A program made the translations under genes and the position numbers. Below the pieces are notes generated by a model. The model searched no databases and was not told the DNA's origin. It saw nothing but the letters and a program-made list of their open reading frames with translations. From assembly GCA_007570785.1 (NCBI GenBank), contig ML664199.1, forward strand, positions 20,654,597 to 20,718,596: DNA of 64,000 bases. Reading direction: 5' to 3'. Numbering within the stretch: position 1 is the first letter of the stretch; every line of letters starts with the position of its first letter. Shown piece after piece: positions 1 through 11,099 of the stretch. The stretch is from Antilocapra americana (taxonomy: Eukaryota > Chordata > Mammalia > Artiodactyla > Antilocapridae).

Positions 1-564
1 GAATTTTCAGGTAGAAGAACCTAAACATTACAAATAACTGAATTTGGGTGGGGATGTGGATAAAGTGGGTGAAGGGTGTCAAAAGTATAAACTTAATAGT
101 TATAAATTTTTTTAAAAAAATTAAAACTAAATAAATCCTGCCTGTATTACACCTATGCTGCCTTTACATCTACTCTCATTACATATGCATACCTGATCCT
201 AAGTGATTTCCACCCCATCTTTTCTGTTGCTAATCTTGAACTACAATCACATTTTTGCCACAGATATCCTACAACTCCTAAATGAGTCCTGGGATACTTT
301 TGGTACCACCACTATTCAGGAGGAGAGAGTGAATGCATTTGAAGGCCCTGAAATTCCAAGCATGGAAATAAAGTTTCAACACAAATGCTACCTAGAAATG
401 TGCTGAGGATTTTAGACAGAAAACATCTTACATAAGATATGGATGCTTAAAATACTTGATAGAGAAAAAACCTACAGAATTCAGCAACTATTAAACCAGT
501 GTGTTACAACACTTTGCAAAATAGGTTTTAAAAAGAGCATATTTATTAACTTTCTAACCTCACT
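1..564. other. FANCL intron 3, distal part
   Basis: AT-rich intronic sequence with no FANCL exon 4 that I can find. The stretch around 40-112 (GGGGATGTGG...GGTGAAGGGTGTCAAAAGTATAAAC) resembles a common ancient LINE 3'-UTR motif, but the match is too short to classify. Confidence 0.4.
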
Positions 565-1742
565 TGGCAAAATGATTGTCTGACAAGGCCTTATAAATAG
601 CTGAGAAAAGAAGAGAGGCAAAAGGCAAAGGAGAAAAGGAAAGATATACTCATTTCAATGCAGAGTTCCAAAGAATAGCAAGGAGAAAGCAGAAAGCCTT
701 CCTCAGTGATCAGTGCAAAGAAAAAGAAGGAAACAATAGAATGGAAAAAACTTGAGATCTCTTCAAGAAATTTAGAGATACCAAAGGAACATTTCATGCA
801 AAGATGGGCACAATAAAGGACAGAAATAGTATGGACTTAACAGAAGCAGAAGATATTAAGAAGAGGTGGCAAGAATACACAGAAGAACTGTACAAAAAAG
901 ATCTCATGATCCAGATAATCACAATGGTGTGGTCCCTCACCTAGAGCCAGACATCCTGTAACATGAAGTTAAGCAGGCCTTAGGAAGCATCACTATGAAC
1001 AAAGCTAGTGGAGGTGATGGAATTCTAGTTGAGCTATTTCAAATCCTAAAAGATGATACTGTGAAAGTGCTGCATTCAATACACCAGCAAATTTGGAAAA
1101 CTCAGCAGTGCCCACAGGACTGGAAAAGGTCAGTTTTCATTCAAATCCCAAACAAAGGCAATGCCAAAAAATGTTCAAATTACCTCACAACTGCCCTCAT
1201 CTCACATGCTAGCAAAGTAATGCTCAAAATTCGCCAAGACAGGCTTTAACAGTACATTAACCGTGAAAGTCCAGATGTTCAAGCTGGATTTAGAAAAGGC
1301 AGAGGAACCAGAGATCAAATTGTCAACATGCGATGGAAAAAGCAAAAGAGTTCCAGAAAAAACATCTACCTCTGCTTTATTGACTATGCCAAAGCCTTTG
1401 ACTGTGTAGATCACAACTGTGGAAAATTTTGAAAGAGATGGGAATACCAGACCACCTTATCTGCCTCTAAAGAAATCTGTATGCAGGTCAAGAAGCAACA
1501 GTTAGAACTGGACATGGAAGAACAGACTGGTTCCAAATCGGGAAAGGAATACGTCAAGGCTGTATACTGTCACCCTGATTATTTAACTTATATGCAAAGT
1601 ACATCATGAGAGATGCTGGACTGGATGAAGCACAAGCTGGAATCAAGATTTCCGGGGGAAAAAAATCAATAACCTCAGATATGCAGATGATACCACCCTT
1701 ATTGCAGAAAGTAAAGAAGAACTAAAGACCCTCTTGATGAAA
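565..1742 (+). mobile_element. BovB (RTE) LINE fragment, reverse transcriptase region
   Basis: Conceptual translation gives BovB RT-domain stretches, broken by frameshifts and stops: the LTEAEDIKK block near 835, the GDGI block near 1015, KGNAKKCSNY near 1155, FIDYAKAFDCVDH near 1377 and an intact YADD catalytic motif near 1680. Neither the 5' leader nor the 3' ACTGA tail is present. It runs directly into an oppositely oriented BovB at 1743 and is antisense to FANCL. Confidence 0.93.
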
Positions 1743-2600
1743 GTGATCCACATAGTCAAAGGCTTTTGCATAGTCAATAAAGCAAAAGTAGATGATTTTC
1801 AGGAACTCTCTTCCTTTTTTGATGATCTAACAGATGGCAATTCATTCTCTGCTTCCTCTGCCTTTTCTAAATCCAATTAGAACATCTGGAAGTTCACAGT
1901 TCATGTACTGCTAAGCCTGGCTTGGAGAATTTCGAGCATTACTTTCCTAGTGCATGTGATGAGGGCAATTATGAGGTTAATTTGAACATTCTTTGGCATT
2001 GCCTTTGTTTGGGATTGGAGTGAAAACTGACCTTTTCCAGTCCTGTGGGCACTGCTGAGTTTTCCAAATTTGCTGGTGTATTGAGTGCAGCACTTTCACA
2101 GTATCATCTTTTAGGATTTGAAATACCTCAGCTGGAATTCCATCACCTCCACTAGCTATGTTCATAGTGATGCTTCCTAAGGCCCACTTGACTTCATATT
2201 CCAGGATGTGTGGCTCTAGGTGAGGGATCCCACCATCGTGATTATCTGGGTCATGAAAATATTTTCTGTACAGTTCTTCTGTGTATTCCTGCCACTTCTT
2301 AATATCTTCTGCTTCTGTTAGGTCCATACCATTTCTGTCCTTTATTGCGCCCATCTTTGCATGAAATGTTCCTCTGGTAGCTCTAATTTTCTTCAAGAGA
2401 TCTCAAGTCTTTCCCATCCTATTGTTTTCTTCTAATTATTTGCACTGATCACTGAGGAAGGCTTTCTGCTCTCTGCTTGATATTTTTTGGAACTCTGCAT
2501 TCAAATGGGTATATCTTACCTTTTCTCCTTCGCCTTTCACTTCTCTTCTTTTCAGAGCTGTTTGTAAGGCCTCCTCAAATAACCATTTTGCCTTTTTGCA
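565..2600. repeat. Large imperfect inverted repeat made of two BovB copies
   Basis: Arm 1 (about 565-1412, plus) and arm 2 (about 1747-2600, minus) contain the same BovB segment, from AAAATGG..GTCTG near the start of the RT region to GACTGTGTAGATCAC. The spacer is about 335 bp. Each arm is about 850 bp, with substitutions and small gaps. Confidence 0.85.
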
Positions 2601-3850
2601 TTTCTTTTTTTGGGGATGGTCTTGATCTCTGCCTCCTGTACAATGTCATGAACCGTCACAATAGTTTTTCAGGCACTCTATCAGATCTAATCCCTTGAAT
2701 CTACTTCTCACATCTACTGTGTAACTAAGGGATCTGACTTAGGTCATACCTGAATGGTTTAGAGGTTTTCCCTACTTTATTCAATTTAAGTCTGAATTTG
2801 GCAATAAGGAATTCATGATCTGAGCCACAGCTTCCAGTCTTGTTTTTGCTGACTGGACCTTCTTCATCTTTGGCTGCAAAGTAATCAATCTGATTTTGGT
2901 ATTGATCATCTGGTGATGTCCATGTGTAGAATCTTCTCTTGTGTTGTTTGAAGAGGGTGTTTCCTATGACCAGTGAATTCTCTTGGCAAAACTCTCCTAG
3001 CCTTTGACCTGCTTCATTCTCTACTCCAAAACCAAACTTGCCTGTTACTCTTGGTATCTCTTGACTTCCTACTTTTGCATTCCAGTCTCCTATAATAAAA
3101 GGACATCTTTTTGGGGTGTTAGTTCTACAAGGTCTTGTAGGTCTTCATAGAACCTTTCAATTTCAGCTTCTTCAGCATTACTGGTAGGGGCATAGACTTG
3201 GATTACTGTGATATTGAATGGCTTGCCTTGGAAACAAATAGAGATCATTCTGTCATTTTTGAGCATCCAAATAATGCATTTCAGACTCTTTTGTTGACTA
3301 TGATAGCTACTCCATTTTTTCTAAGGGATTCTTGCCCACAGTAGTAGATATAATGATCTGAGTTAAATTCACCCATTCTAGTCCATTTTCGCTCGCTGAT
3401 TCCTAAAATGCCGACCTTCACTCTTGCCATTTCCTGTTTGACCACTTCCAATTTGCCTTGATTCATGGACCTAACATTCCAGGTTCTTATGCAATATTGC
3501 TCTTTACAGCATAAGACTTTACTTCCATCACCAGTCACATCCAAAACTAAGTGGTGTTTTTGCTTTGACTCCATCTGTTCATTCTTTCTGAAGTTATTTC
3601 TCCACTGACCTCCAGTAGCATACTGGGCACCTATTGACCTGGGTAGTTCATCTTTCAGCGTCCTATCTTTTTGCCTTTTCCTACTGTTCATGGGGTTCTC
3701 AAGGCTAGAATACTGAAGTAGTTTGCCATTCCCTTCTCCACTGGTCCACGTTTTGTCAGAACTCTCTACCATGACCCGTCTGTCTTTGGTGGCCCTACAC
3801 AGCATAGCTCATAGTTTCACTGAGTTAGACAAGGCTGTGGCCCATGTGCT
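1743..3850 (-). mobile_element. BovB LINE, 5' half, reverse orientation
   Basis: Read on the minus strand this runs from the BovB 5' leader (start near 3850, including the motif of ATG plus TGGAGAAGGGAATGGCAAAC near 3720-3745) through the endonuclease region into the RT domain, stopping at the VDH motif at 1743. The endonuclease block near 3281-3510 (CIRTWNVRSMNQGKLE, ILGISERKWT) is readable. The 3' third is missing. Being in the sense direction of FANCL, it is transcribed as part of intron 3. Confidence 0.93.
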
Positions 3851-3903
3851 CAGATTAACTAACTACCCTAACTTAAAACAAATCTTTTAAAAAAAGGACT
3901 TAC

Positions 3904-3964
3904 CTGTTGTACTATGTGATGATATCCATTTAGTATTGCTCTCAGCTGCCAACTACATAGTAAT
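3904..3964 (-). CDS. FANCL: FANCL coding exon 3 (residues 52-72)
   Basis: On the minus strand a TTTTAG acceptor leads into ATTACTATGTAGTTGG and the exon ends CAACAG|GTAAGTCC, a strong donor. The first base completes the Arg codon begun in exon 2. The translation then reads LLCSWQLRAILNGYHHIVQQ, against human LLCSWQLRTILSGYHRIVQQ. The length of 61 bp matches the human exon (c.156-216) and returns the frame to phase 0. The residues belong to the N-terminal ELF/E2-like region; the URD and C-terminal RING domains are encoded by later exons outside the window. The exon lies only about 50 bp from the 5' end of a 2.1-kb BovB that fills much of intron 3. Confidence 0.95.
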
Positions 3965-4332
3965 CTAAAATTTTAATGGAACAAGATAGTTTGTTTATTG
4001 TTAAGAATTAAAAGGAAAAAGCTTATTTGTATGCTAACTCCAATGTATACATACACAGAAAAGAATGACATAAACATAATTCTGACAAGTTAATAGAATT
4101 TTTACCACTAATACTGTTGAAAACCATGTCTTCAAACTGTTGGTACTAATTTTATTTCAAAATATAAATGACTGCAATCAACATATGACATGCAAACAAA
4201 CAGTACATTTTTTTTAAATTTTGACATATCCAAAGCAACATTTTCTTGAACTGGATTCTTTTCCAAGGTAGGTTAAATAAAACCAACAGTTTCGATCATA
4301 ATATACAGCACTTGTATTTGAGAAACCAAATG

Positions 4333-4432
4333 CATTATAACAATCTGTGTTTGTGCTGGCTCAGTCATGTCTAACTCTTCGAGACTTAGTGGACTGTAGC
4401 CCGCCAGGCTCCTCTGTCCATTATAACAATCT
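4333..4432 (-). mobile_element. Short Bov-A SINE fragment with target-site duplication
   Basis: A 72-bp piece (4347-4418) reads as the reverse of a Bov-A 3' end (GCTCAGTCATGTCTAACTCTT...GGACTGTAGCCCGCCAGGCTCC). It is flanked by CATTATAACAATCT at 4333-4346 and 4419-4432, a 14-bp direct repeat marking the insertion site. It lies in FANCL intron 2. Confidence 0.8.
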
Positions 4433-4447
4433 AATCTTCCTTAAATT

Positions 4448-5020
4448 CCAGATGGTAATTGCAGCCATGAAATTAAAAGATGCTTACTCCTTGGAAGGAA
4501 GTTATGACCAACCTAGGTAACATACTGAAAGCAGAGACATTACTTTGCCAACAAAGGTCCTTTTAGTCAAGGCTATGGTTTTTCCAGTAGTCATGTATGG
4601 ATGTGAGAGCTGGACTATAAAGAAAGCTGAGTGCTGAAGAATTGATGCTTTTGAACTGTGGTATTGGAGGTGACTCTTGAGAGTCCCTTGGACTGCAAGG
4701 AGATCCAACCATCCATCCTAAAGGAAATCAGTCCTGAATATTCATTGGAAGGACTGATGCTGAAGCTGAAACTCCAATACTCCGGCCACCTGATGCACAG
4801 AGCTGACTCATCTGAAAAGACCCTGATGCTGGGAAAGATTGAGGGCAGGAGGAGAAGGGGACGACAGAGGATGAAATGGTTGGATAGCATCACTGACTCA
4901 ATGGACATTGGTTTGGGTGGACTCCAGGAGTTGGTGATGGACAGGGAGGCCTGGTGGGCTGCAGTTCATGGGATCGCAAAGAGTTGGACACAATTGAGCG
5001 ATTGAACTGAACTGAACTGA
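4448..5020 (+). mobile_element. BovB LINE 3' end
   Basis: A 5'-truncated BovB starting GATGGTAATTGCAGCCATG and ending in the 3' motif TGAACTGAACTGAACTGA. Conceptual coding is broken; it shows the 3' end of the BovB ORF ([21 protein letters not shown] region near 4885-4945). It is intronic in FANCL (intron 2), antisense to the gene. Confidence 0.93.
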
Positions 5021-6547
5021 CACTTTTAACCATGTAAGTAGTGATAAAGTAATGTTCATCTATCTACTGGCTCACCCTCAGCTGCACTCTTAACACTGTT
5101 AGGTAACTCTTCTAGAAATGCTTTTACTTACCTAGAAGTAGAAAGTCTGAGTTTTCCCAAACATGGTCTTTTCAAACCATCATGACTCTCCTTTTCTGGT
5201 CTGCTAACCCGCATCCTCTCTGCTATCTCCTATCACCAGGGCAGAGTAGCTCATTTGACTGCCCATGGGAAACCTTGTCTTCAAATGTACTTTCCACCAG
5301 CTCAGTCACATCAATTCACTAATTACTCCTTTACTGTGGTATTCTTACTTTCCACTAGTGTTTTTTCCTTTGTAAATTGTTTAAGCAAATCTTATTTTTA
5401 AGAAAACATGTAGTTATAACTCTTCCTTGACTACACATCCTTCTCTAGCCACTCCTTTTCTTCAAAGTAGTTTATACTGTTTACATTTCCTTTCTACCCA
5501 CTCCAAAAACCCAATACAAGCTGACTTCAACCACTACCTGAAACATGCAATCTAACCTGATGTCTTTGCAACACTAAGCACTGTTAACCACTCTGACTTT
5601 TAAGCTGCTCTTTCTTTGGTTTCAGAAACAACTGTCCAGGTTTTCCTGTTAAATCTGGTCAATTCTTTGTCTTCTTCCAAAGTCTTCTTTATTTACCACA
5701 CCTTTAAATGTTGTTATGCCCTCAAGATTATGTCACTGGCTTTCTCTTCTGACTCTATCCATGCAGGAAAATCTATCCATGTTCATGGCCCAAATCCCAT
5801 GCCTATGGTGACTTCTACACACATCTCCACTCCAAGCTTCATGCTTAAGTTCCCCACCAAAACACTACCACCTACTAAAATCTCTTCTTCACACTTCACA
5901 TCTGATATGCCTTAAAATAATTCCCCTTCGACTTCTTCCATCTGTGACATCTTCTCTAGTTTAGTGTTCTGAGTTAGGAATTTGCAAAGAATCCGCCACT
6001 CCTCTCTCCCTCTTATCTCCCACTTCTGATCAGTCACAAAATCCTGTCAGTTCTACTCATAACTGTCTCTGGATTCTTCTTGCCTTCCTACCCTCAGAAA
6101 ACTTTTGGAGCAGAAATTAGATTTTAGGTGCTACCTAAACTTCTATTCTCATCTCTTGACATTCCTTGAAGGGCTATCAATACCTATAGCCCATGTTGAC
6201 ACCTAATTTCTATGAGGGCAGAACTGATGTTGTGGGGTTTCCCATGCCTGAACATACACATAATTAACATCAGTCAAAAGCTGGAAACAAAGTTTTCTAA
6301 TTATCTGCTATTCTCCAAATATGTTCACTTGTTGTTTACTGCTTAAATAAAAAGTACATTAGACTGTGCTGCTGTTGAAGAACACTTCAACACCACAGAA
6401 AATCATTTAAAAAGCACACTGATTTGCAAAAGTCAGAAATTCTTCTGGTTAATAAGGAGAACTCTAACAAACAGAATCAGCTTATACAGATGTGACTGCC
6501 CATCCCACCAAGATGCCTGTAGAGTATATAACAAAACACCACATTAC
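5021..6547. other. FANCL intron 2, no recognised repeat
   Basis: Pyrimidine-rich then AT-rich intronic sequence. Open frames here are short and show no family resemblance. I see no clear repeat of a family I know, though an old degraded element around 5200-6200 is possible. Confidence 0.5.
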
Positions 6548-6606
6548 CTTGCATTTCTCAGCTGTAAATCTTTGGGCAGCAATAGTCTAAGGTGGAAATC
6601 TCTTCC
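6548..6606 (-). CDS. FANCL: FANCL coding exon 2 (residues 33 to first bases of codon 52)
   Basis: On the minus strand a CAG acceptor precedes GGAAGAGATTTCCACC and the exon ends GCAAG|GTAATGT. In phase 0 it encodes GRDFHLRLLLPKDLQLRNA plus two bases of an Arg codon. Human FANCL has GRDFHLRIVLPEDLQLKNAR at this point, so most residues are identical and the changes are mainly conservative (I/L, V/L, K/R), with one E-to-K. The length of 59 bp matches the human exon (c.97-155) and leaves the split codon that exon 3 completes. The segment belongs to the N-terminal ELF/E2-like fold. Because 59 is not a multiple of three, skipping this exon would shift the frame. It sits in otherwise unremarkable intronic sequence, flanked at a distance by oppositely oriented BovB 3' ends (4448-5020 and 8653-9628). 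Confidence 0.95.
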
Positions 6607-8450
6607 CTGTGGAATATATTGAAAAGGTTCACTCAAATTAAGAGAAGTCAATCAGAATCAAATAAAAATGGCAACATATTCCTGTATTTTCTAAAAGATA
6701 TCAACTTTATTCAAATACTTGTTAAAATATAAGCAACAAAATTGTGCATTTGAGGGAAAATAACTCAAAAATGTGTCAGAAACTTTTGTGATTTCTGGAT
6801 AATCAAAACAATAAGACAGGATTTTGTTTTTAAAGAAAAAATTATTCATATAAACAAGAAATACTAACAAACTGTTATGCAGACATAAAGAAGAAATTTA
6901 AATGTTATTTCTTAGTAAATAAATTCAAGAAAAAATAAATTCCTTCAAATTGATTTGAATATAGCAGAAAAAATCATGACGTACCCCATATTTGTAGTTT
7001 TCCAAATTTTAATAAAGTGAAAATATATTTAAATAATCTTAATATACAGACATCAAAGAAATATTTTCATAAATCAGAGTATATTTAGTTCTCCCACATT
7101 TGTAGACATTTAATAAATAAAATCCTTGAAACACTGTTATTTATTTTAATTTAAATATTCATTAACTATAATCTGAAAAGACTACATTTTACTCAAACGT
7201 CTTCCTAAAGAAAGACAGTGCTCTGAGAAATATACTGTTTTACTTTCTTGAGAAAGTGAATGGGTAAGCAGCTTAAACTTTGTACCTTAAATAGCATAAT
7301 ACACATGAAATCTGAGCAAAGGTAAGCAGAAAAAGACAAACAGAAATATAATCTTTTACTCCAACAGTATAAAATGAAAAAGAGTAATAAAATTCTTGAA
7401 AAACAATTACCACGAGAATTTTATCAGAATCTCCCTCAAAGCAGTTTCAAAAATAGAGGAACACAATTAAATGTACCCCATAACCTTTACTTTCATGGTA
7501 ATATTGCAGTTCTGACTTTCACTACATTTAAATGTCCTTTAAAAAAATGAAACAAAATGTACTACTGACCTTTTCAAAAGGTCAAGCAACAATAATTCAC
7601 TATTTCATTAAACCACTAAAAGGTATTATGTAGTAACCTTAACCTAACTTTATAGACATCCCACACATAGGTGTAAGAACAATCTGGAACTCAAAATTTG
7701 TATGAAAAATAGTAAAACTACTCTACTCATCTGTTATGTAAAATAATAAAATTCCAAAATCCCTTATGTGCAAAATCCAACCATTTTAAAAGTCAAATGC
7801 CATGTCACATAATACTTTGATTCAAGAAAATGTCCAAAATTATCTTTTTTTAGTTAAATTATAGGAAAAAAATTATGTTAACTGCTCTAATGAAGATTTT
7901 CCAAATTTACAGCAAACAAAGTATCGACAGTTGCCTAAATCTGAATCTCTCTACATATCATTCACAAAAAAATATGTACATCAAAATTAAGAGCAAACAG
8001 AACCACAAAAATCCCCTGGTCTTAGGCAGAGGCAGAAGAAACAGAACAGTATAAACTTCAAAATTGCCTCTAAGAAGAAAAATACAAACCACTTTCCAGT
8101 GCCTTCCATCCTGGGGCCCCTACACCAAGCCATTTGAGACAGCTAGGGGATTCAGGAAATTAAAAAAAAAAAAGAAAGAAAGAAAGAAACACAGAAAACA
8201 GAGAGGGGATTAGATTATGTGTGAAAAATAATAAAGAATTAGCAACACAAAAGCCAACAATCTCATCTCGGATAAGAACTGTGAAAGAAGATGGTAAAAG
8301 GGCTATCCATTGGAAAAGGTGTTAGGAGGAAAAAGTACCAACTATCAGAAACTGAGACTCTTACATAACATTAAAAATGCTGGACTCTTTCTTCAACACT
8401 ATCAAAAATAAACATCCATCAAGTAAACTGCATTTTGCAGACAGAAGAGG
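6607..8450. other. FANCL intron 1, 3' part, unique AT-rich sequence
   Basis: Very AT-rich intronic DNA with the acceptor side of exon 2 at its left edge. The only repeat seen is an A-run followed by (GAAA)n at about 8162-8189. Confidence 0.6.
8162..8189 (+). repeat. A-run with (GAAA)n simple repeat
   Basis: Twelve or more A residues lead into AAAGAAAGAAAGAAAGAAA, a short simple repeat of the kind that often marks an old retroposon tail. Confidence 0.7.
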
Positions 8451-8590
8451 ATTTTTTTTAATTATAGTTGCTTTACACTGCTGCATCACTTTCTGCTGTA
8501 CAGCAGAATGAATCAGCCATACATATACATACATTCCTTCTTTTTTGGATTTCTTTCCCATGTAGGTCAAAAGAGGGTATTCTTGATGAA
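8451..8590 (-). mobile_element. L1 3'-UTR fragment, reverse
   Basis: TTAATTATAGTTGCTTTACA, then CTGCTGTACAGCAGAATGAATC and ACATACATTCCTTCTTTTTTG, is the reverse of the artiodactyl L1 3'-UTR phrase about tables of TACAGCA...AATCA. Short and truncated. Confidence 0.7.
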
Positions 8591-8652
8591 TTTAACAAAT
8601 TACTGCAGCCAACAGTTGACAAACACAAAGATAATATCTCCCTCAGTGCTAA

Positions 8653-9628
8653 ACTCAGTTCAGTTCAGTAGCTCAGTCATATCTGAGTCTTTGCAACCTC
8701 ATGGACTGCAGCACACAAGACCTCTCTGTCCATCACCAACTCCCAGAATTTGCTCAAACTCATGTCCATTGAGTTGGTGATGCCATCCAACCATTTCATC
8801 CTCTGTTGTCCCCTTCTCCTCCTGCCTTCAATCTTTCCCAGTATCAGGGTCTTTTCAAATGAGTCAGCTCTTTGCATCAGGTGGTCAAAGTATTGGAGTT
8901 TCAGCTTCAGCATCAGTCCTTCCAATGAATATTCAGGACTGATTTCCTTTAGGATGGATGGTTGGATCTCCTTGCAGTCCAAGGGACTCTCAAGAGTCAC
9001 CTCCAACACCACAGTTCAAAAGCATCAATTCTTCGGCACTCAGCTTTCTTTATAGTCCAACTCTCAAATCCATACATGACTACTGAAAAAACCAGAGCCT
9101 TGACCAGATGGACCTTTGTTGGCAAGCAATGCCTCTGCTTTTTAAGATGCTGTCTTAAAAAAAAAGCTTTTCTTCCAAGGAGCAAGCGTCTTTTAATTTC
9201 AGGGCTGCATTCACCATCTGCAGTGATTTTGGAGTCCAAAAAAATAAAGTCTGTCACTGTTTCCACTGTTTCGCCATCTATTTGCCATGAAGTGATGGGA
9301 CTGGAGGCCATCTTAGTTTTCTGAAAGCTGAGTTTGAAGCCAACTTTTTCACTCTCCTCTTTCATTTTCATCAAGAGGCTCTTTAGTTCTTCTTTGCTTT
9401 CTGCCATAAGGGTGGTGTCATTTGCATATCTGAGGTTATTGATATTTCTCCCAGCAATCTTCAATTCCAGGTTGTGCTTTATCCAGCCCAGTATTTCACA
9501 TGATGTACTCTGCATAGAAGTTAAATAAGCAGGGTGACAATATACAACCTTGATGTACTCCTTTCCCAATTTTCAACCAGTCTGTTGTTCCATGTCCAGT
9601 TCTAACTGTTCCTTCCAGACCTGCATAC
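8653..9628 (-). mobile_element. BovB LINE, 3' third, reverse orientation
   Basis: Begins at the left with the reversed tail (CAGTTCAGTTCAGTAGCTCAG) and runs up to the RT region. On the minus strand a frame at 8997-9569 still reads through the RT C-terminal part; the catalytic YADD has become YAND (around 9426). It is in the sense direction of FANCL within intron 1 and is complementary to the copy at 4448-5020 across exon 2. Confidence 0.93.
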
Positions 9629-9654
9629 TACTATGACCTGCTAACCTACTATGA

Positions 9655-9813
9655 GACAAAAACAAAATGTGGAGAGAGAGGTGGGAGGGAGATTCAGGAT
9701 GGAGGGGACATTATGTATATATATGGCTGATTCACACTGATGTCTGGCAAAAACCATCACAATACTGTCAAGTAATTGTCCTCCAATTAAAATTAATTAA
9801 TTAATTAAAAAAA
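9655..9813 (+). mobile_element. Ruminant L1 3' end
   Basis: GGAGGGAGATTCAGGATGGAGGG followed by ATGGCTGATTCACACTGATG, CAATACTGTCAAGTAATTGTCC and TCCAATTAAAATTAATTAATTA is the characteristic bovid L1 3' UTR with its AATTAA-rich tail. It abuts the BovB at its left. Confidence 0.8.
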
Positions 9814-10883
9814 ATAAGAACTGAGACATTTCAGGTGATGACAATCCCTCAATGTAAACAAAACCAACAAGGCATAAACAAATTACAATGCTGAATTAAA
9901 TACTATTTGGTGAGCATTTGCACCCAGATTCAGAACTTTTAAAACCTCACAACAAAAACTGAACGGAAAAAAACACAAAATAATATTAAAATGGAAGGAT
10001 AACTTAAGAGCTATTCAAAGAAGAACAGAGTAAAATAAAAATTTCATAAATGACAAAAAGTAAGAAAATGACCAAATGAGAAAAAATTAAAGACCATCTG
10101 AGAGAAGCAACTAAAGTGAAACACAAGCAAAGAAAACCCAGTAAGAAAAAGATCAAATAACATATGGGAAACAGAAAATACTGGCACCAGACATCTTAAA
10201 ACAAGACTTTAAAAAGCCACAGTGGAACAAACTTCTAACAATCTGAGGGGAAATGCTCACTGAGTAATATATAATTCAACATTCCTTTACGAAACTGAAA
10301 GGAACATACTTTAGTTTATATAACGGAACAACAGGGAAGGATTTGCCTTCCCACATTAACTAAAAGATTGGACAAAATAGTTGAAACAATGATTTTTAGA
10401 CATCAAACAACAGGCAGCACAGGACAATGACCCTTGAAAGAAGGGAAACAATAGAGACTAACGTTTTCTGTTTGAGAAGACAGGCATGAGAAAGGGAAGG
10501 CCAAGGCATGTAGAATTTACAAGGTAAAATATAAAAGAGGAGAGAAATACACAGAGAAAATTACATAGAGAATAATTCTACAGAACTTCAGAGAATTCCT
10601 AAAAAGCGTTCTTCATCTGAATACTGATTGCCACAGGATGTGAGAAGACTACCTAAAGATGGGGAGATAAGAGAATATCTCAAGGCACTCACACAAGGCT
10701 AACAGAAATCGTGCCTAACCAATCAGAGTGGAAAACCTTATACTATAAGAGCTATCAAACAGTACTCATAAGAGTGTTGTCTCAGTGGTACAACCAAATC
10801 TCTAGGCTCAAGTTTGTTCCGTTTCAGCTGAACAAAGCTTAAAAGCAAACCTTGGAAAGATCGTACTGTTTCCAAGTAATTTA
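9814..10883. other. FANCL intron 1, A-rich sequence, possibly degraded L1
   Basis: Purine- and A-rich sequence in the style of an L1 sense strand (for example AAAGACCATCTGAGAGAAGC near 10090), but too diverged for me to place. No coding potential. Confidence 0.4.
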
Positions 10884-11099
10884 ATGGTTGTCATTCAGTC
10901 ACTAAGTTGTGTCCAACTCCTTGCGACATGAACTACAACACACCAGGCTTCCCTGTCTTTCACTATCTTCCAAAATTTGCTCAAACTCATGTCCATTGAG
11001 TCGGTGATGCCATCCAACCATCTCAACTTGTTGCCCCTGTCTCCTCCTGCTCTCAATCTTTCCCAGCATCAAGGTCTTTTCCAATGAGTTGGTTCTTTG
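10884..11099 (-). mobile_element. BovB 3'-end fragment, reverse
   Basis: GTCATTCAGTCACTAAGTTGTG, then TTTGCTCAAACTCATGTCC and CTCAATCTTTCCCAGCATCA are the reversed terminal part of a BovB variant whose tail lacks the ACTGA repeat. Confidence 0.85.

Noticed and set aside
1..564. FANCL exon 4
   Set aside because: I looked on the minus strand for the conserved HSPDLMSFMMELK region and found nothing, so it should lie beyond the window.
1743..3850. A twin-primed single insertion with 565-1742
   Set aside because: The two pieces overlap in BovB content over about 850 bp and neither carries the 3' tail, which twin priming does not explain.
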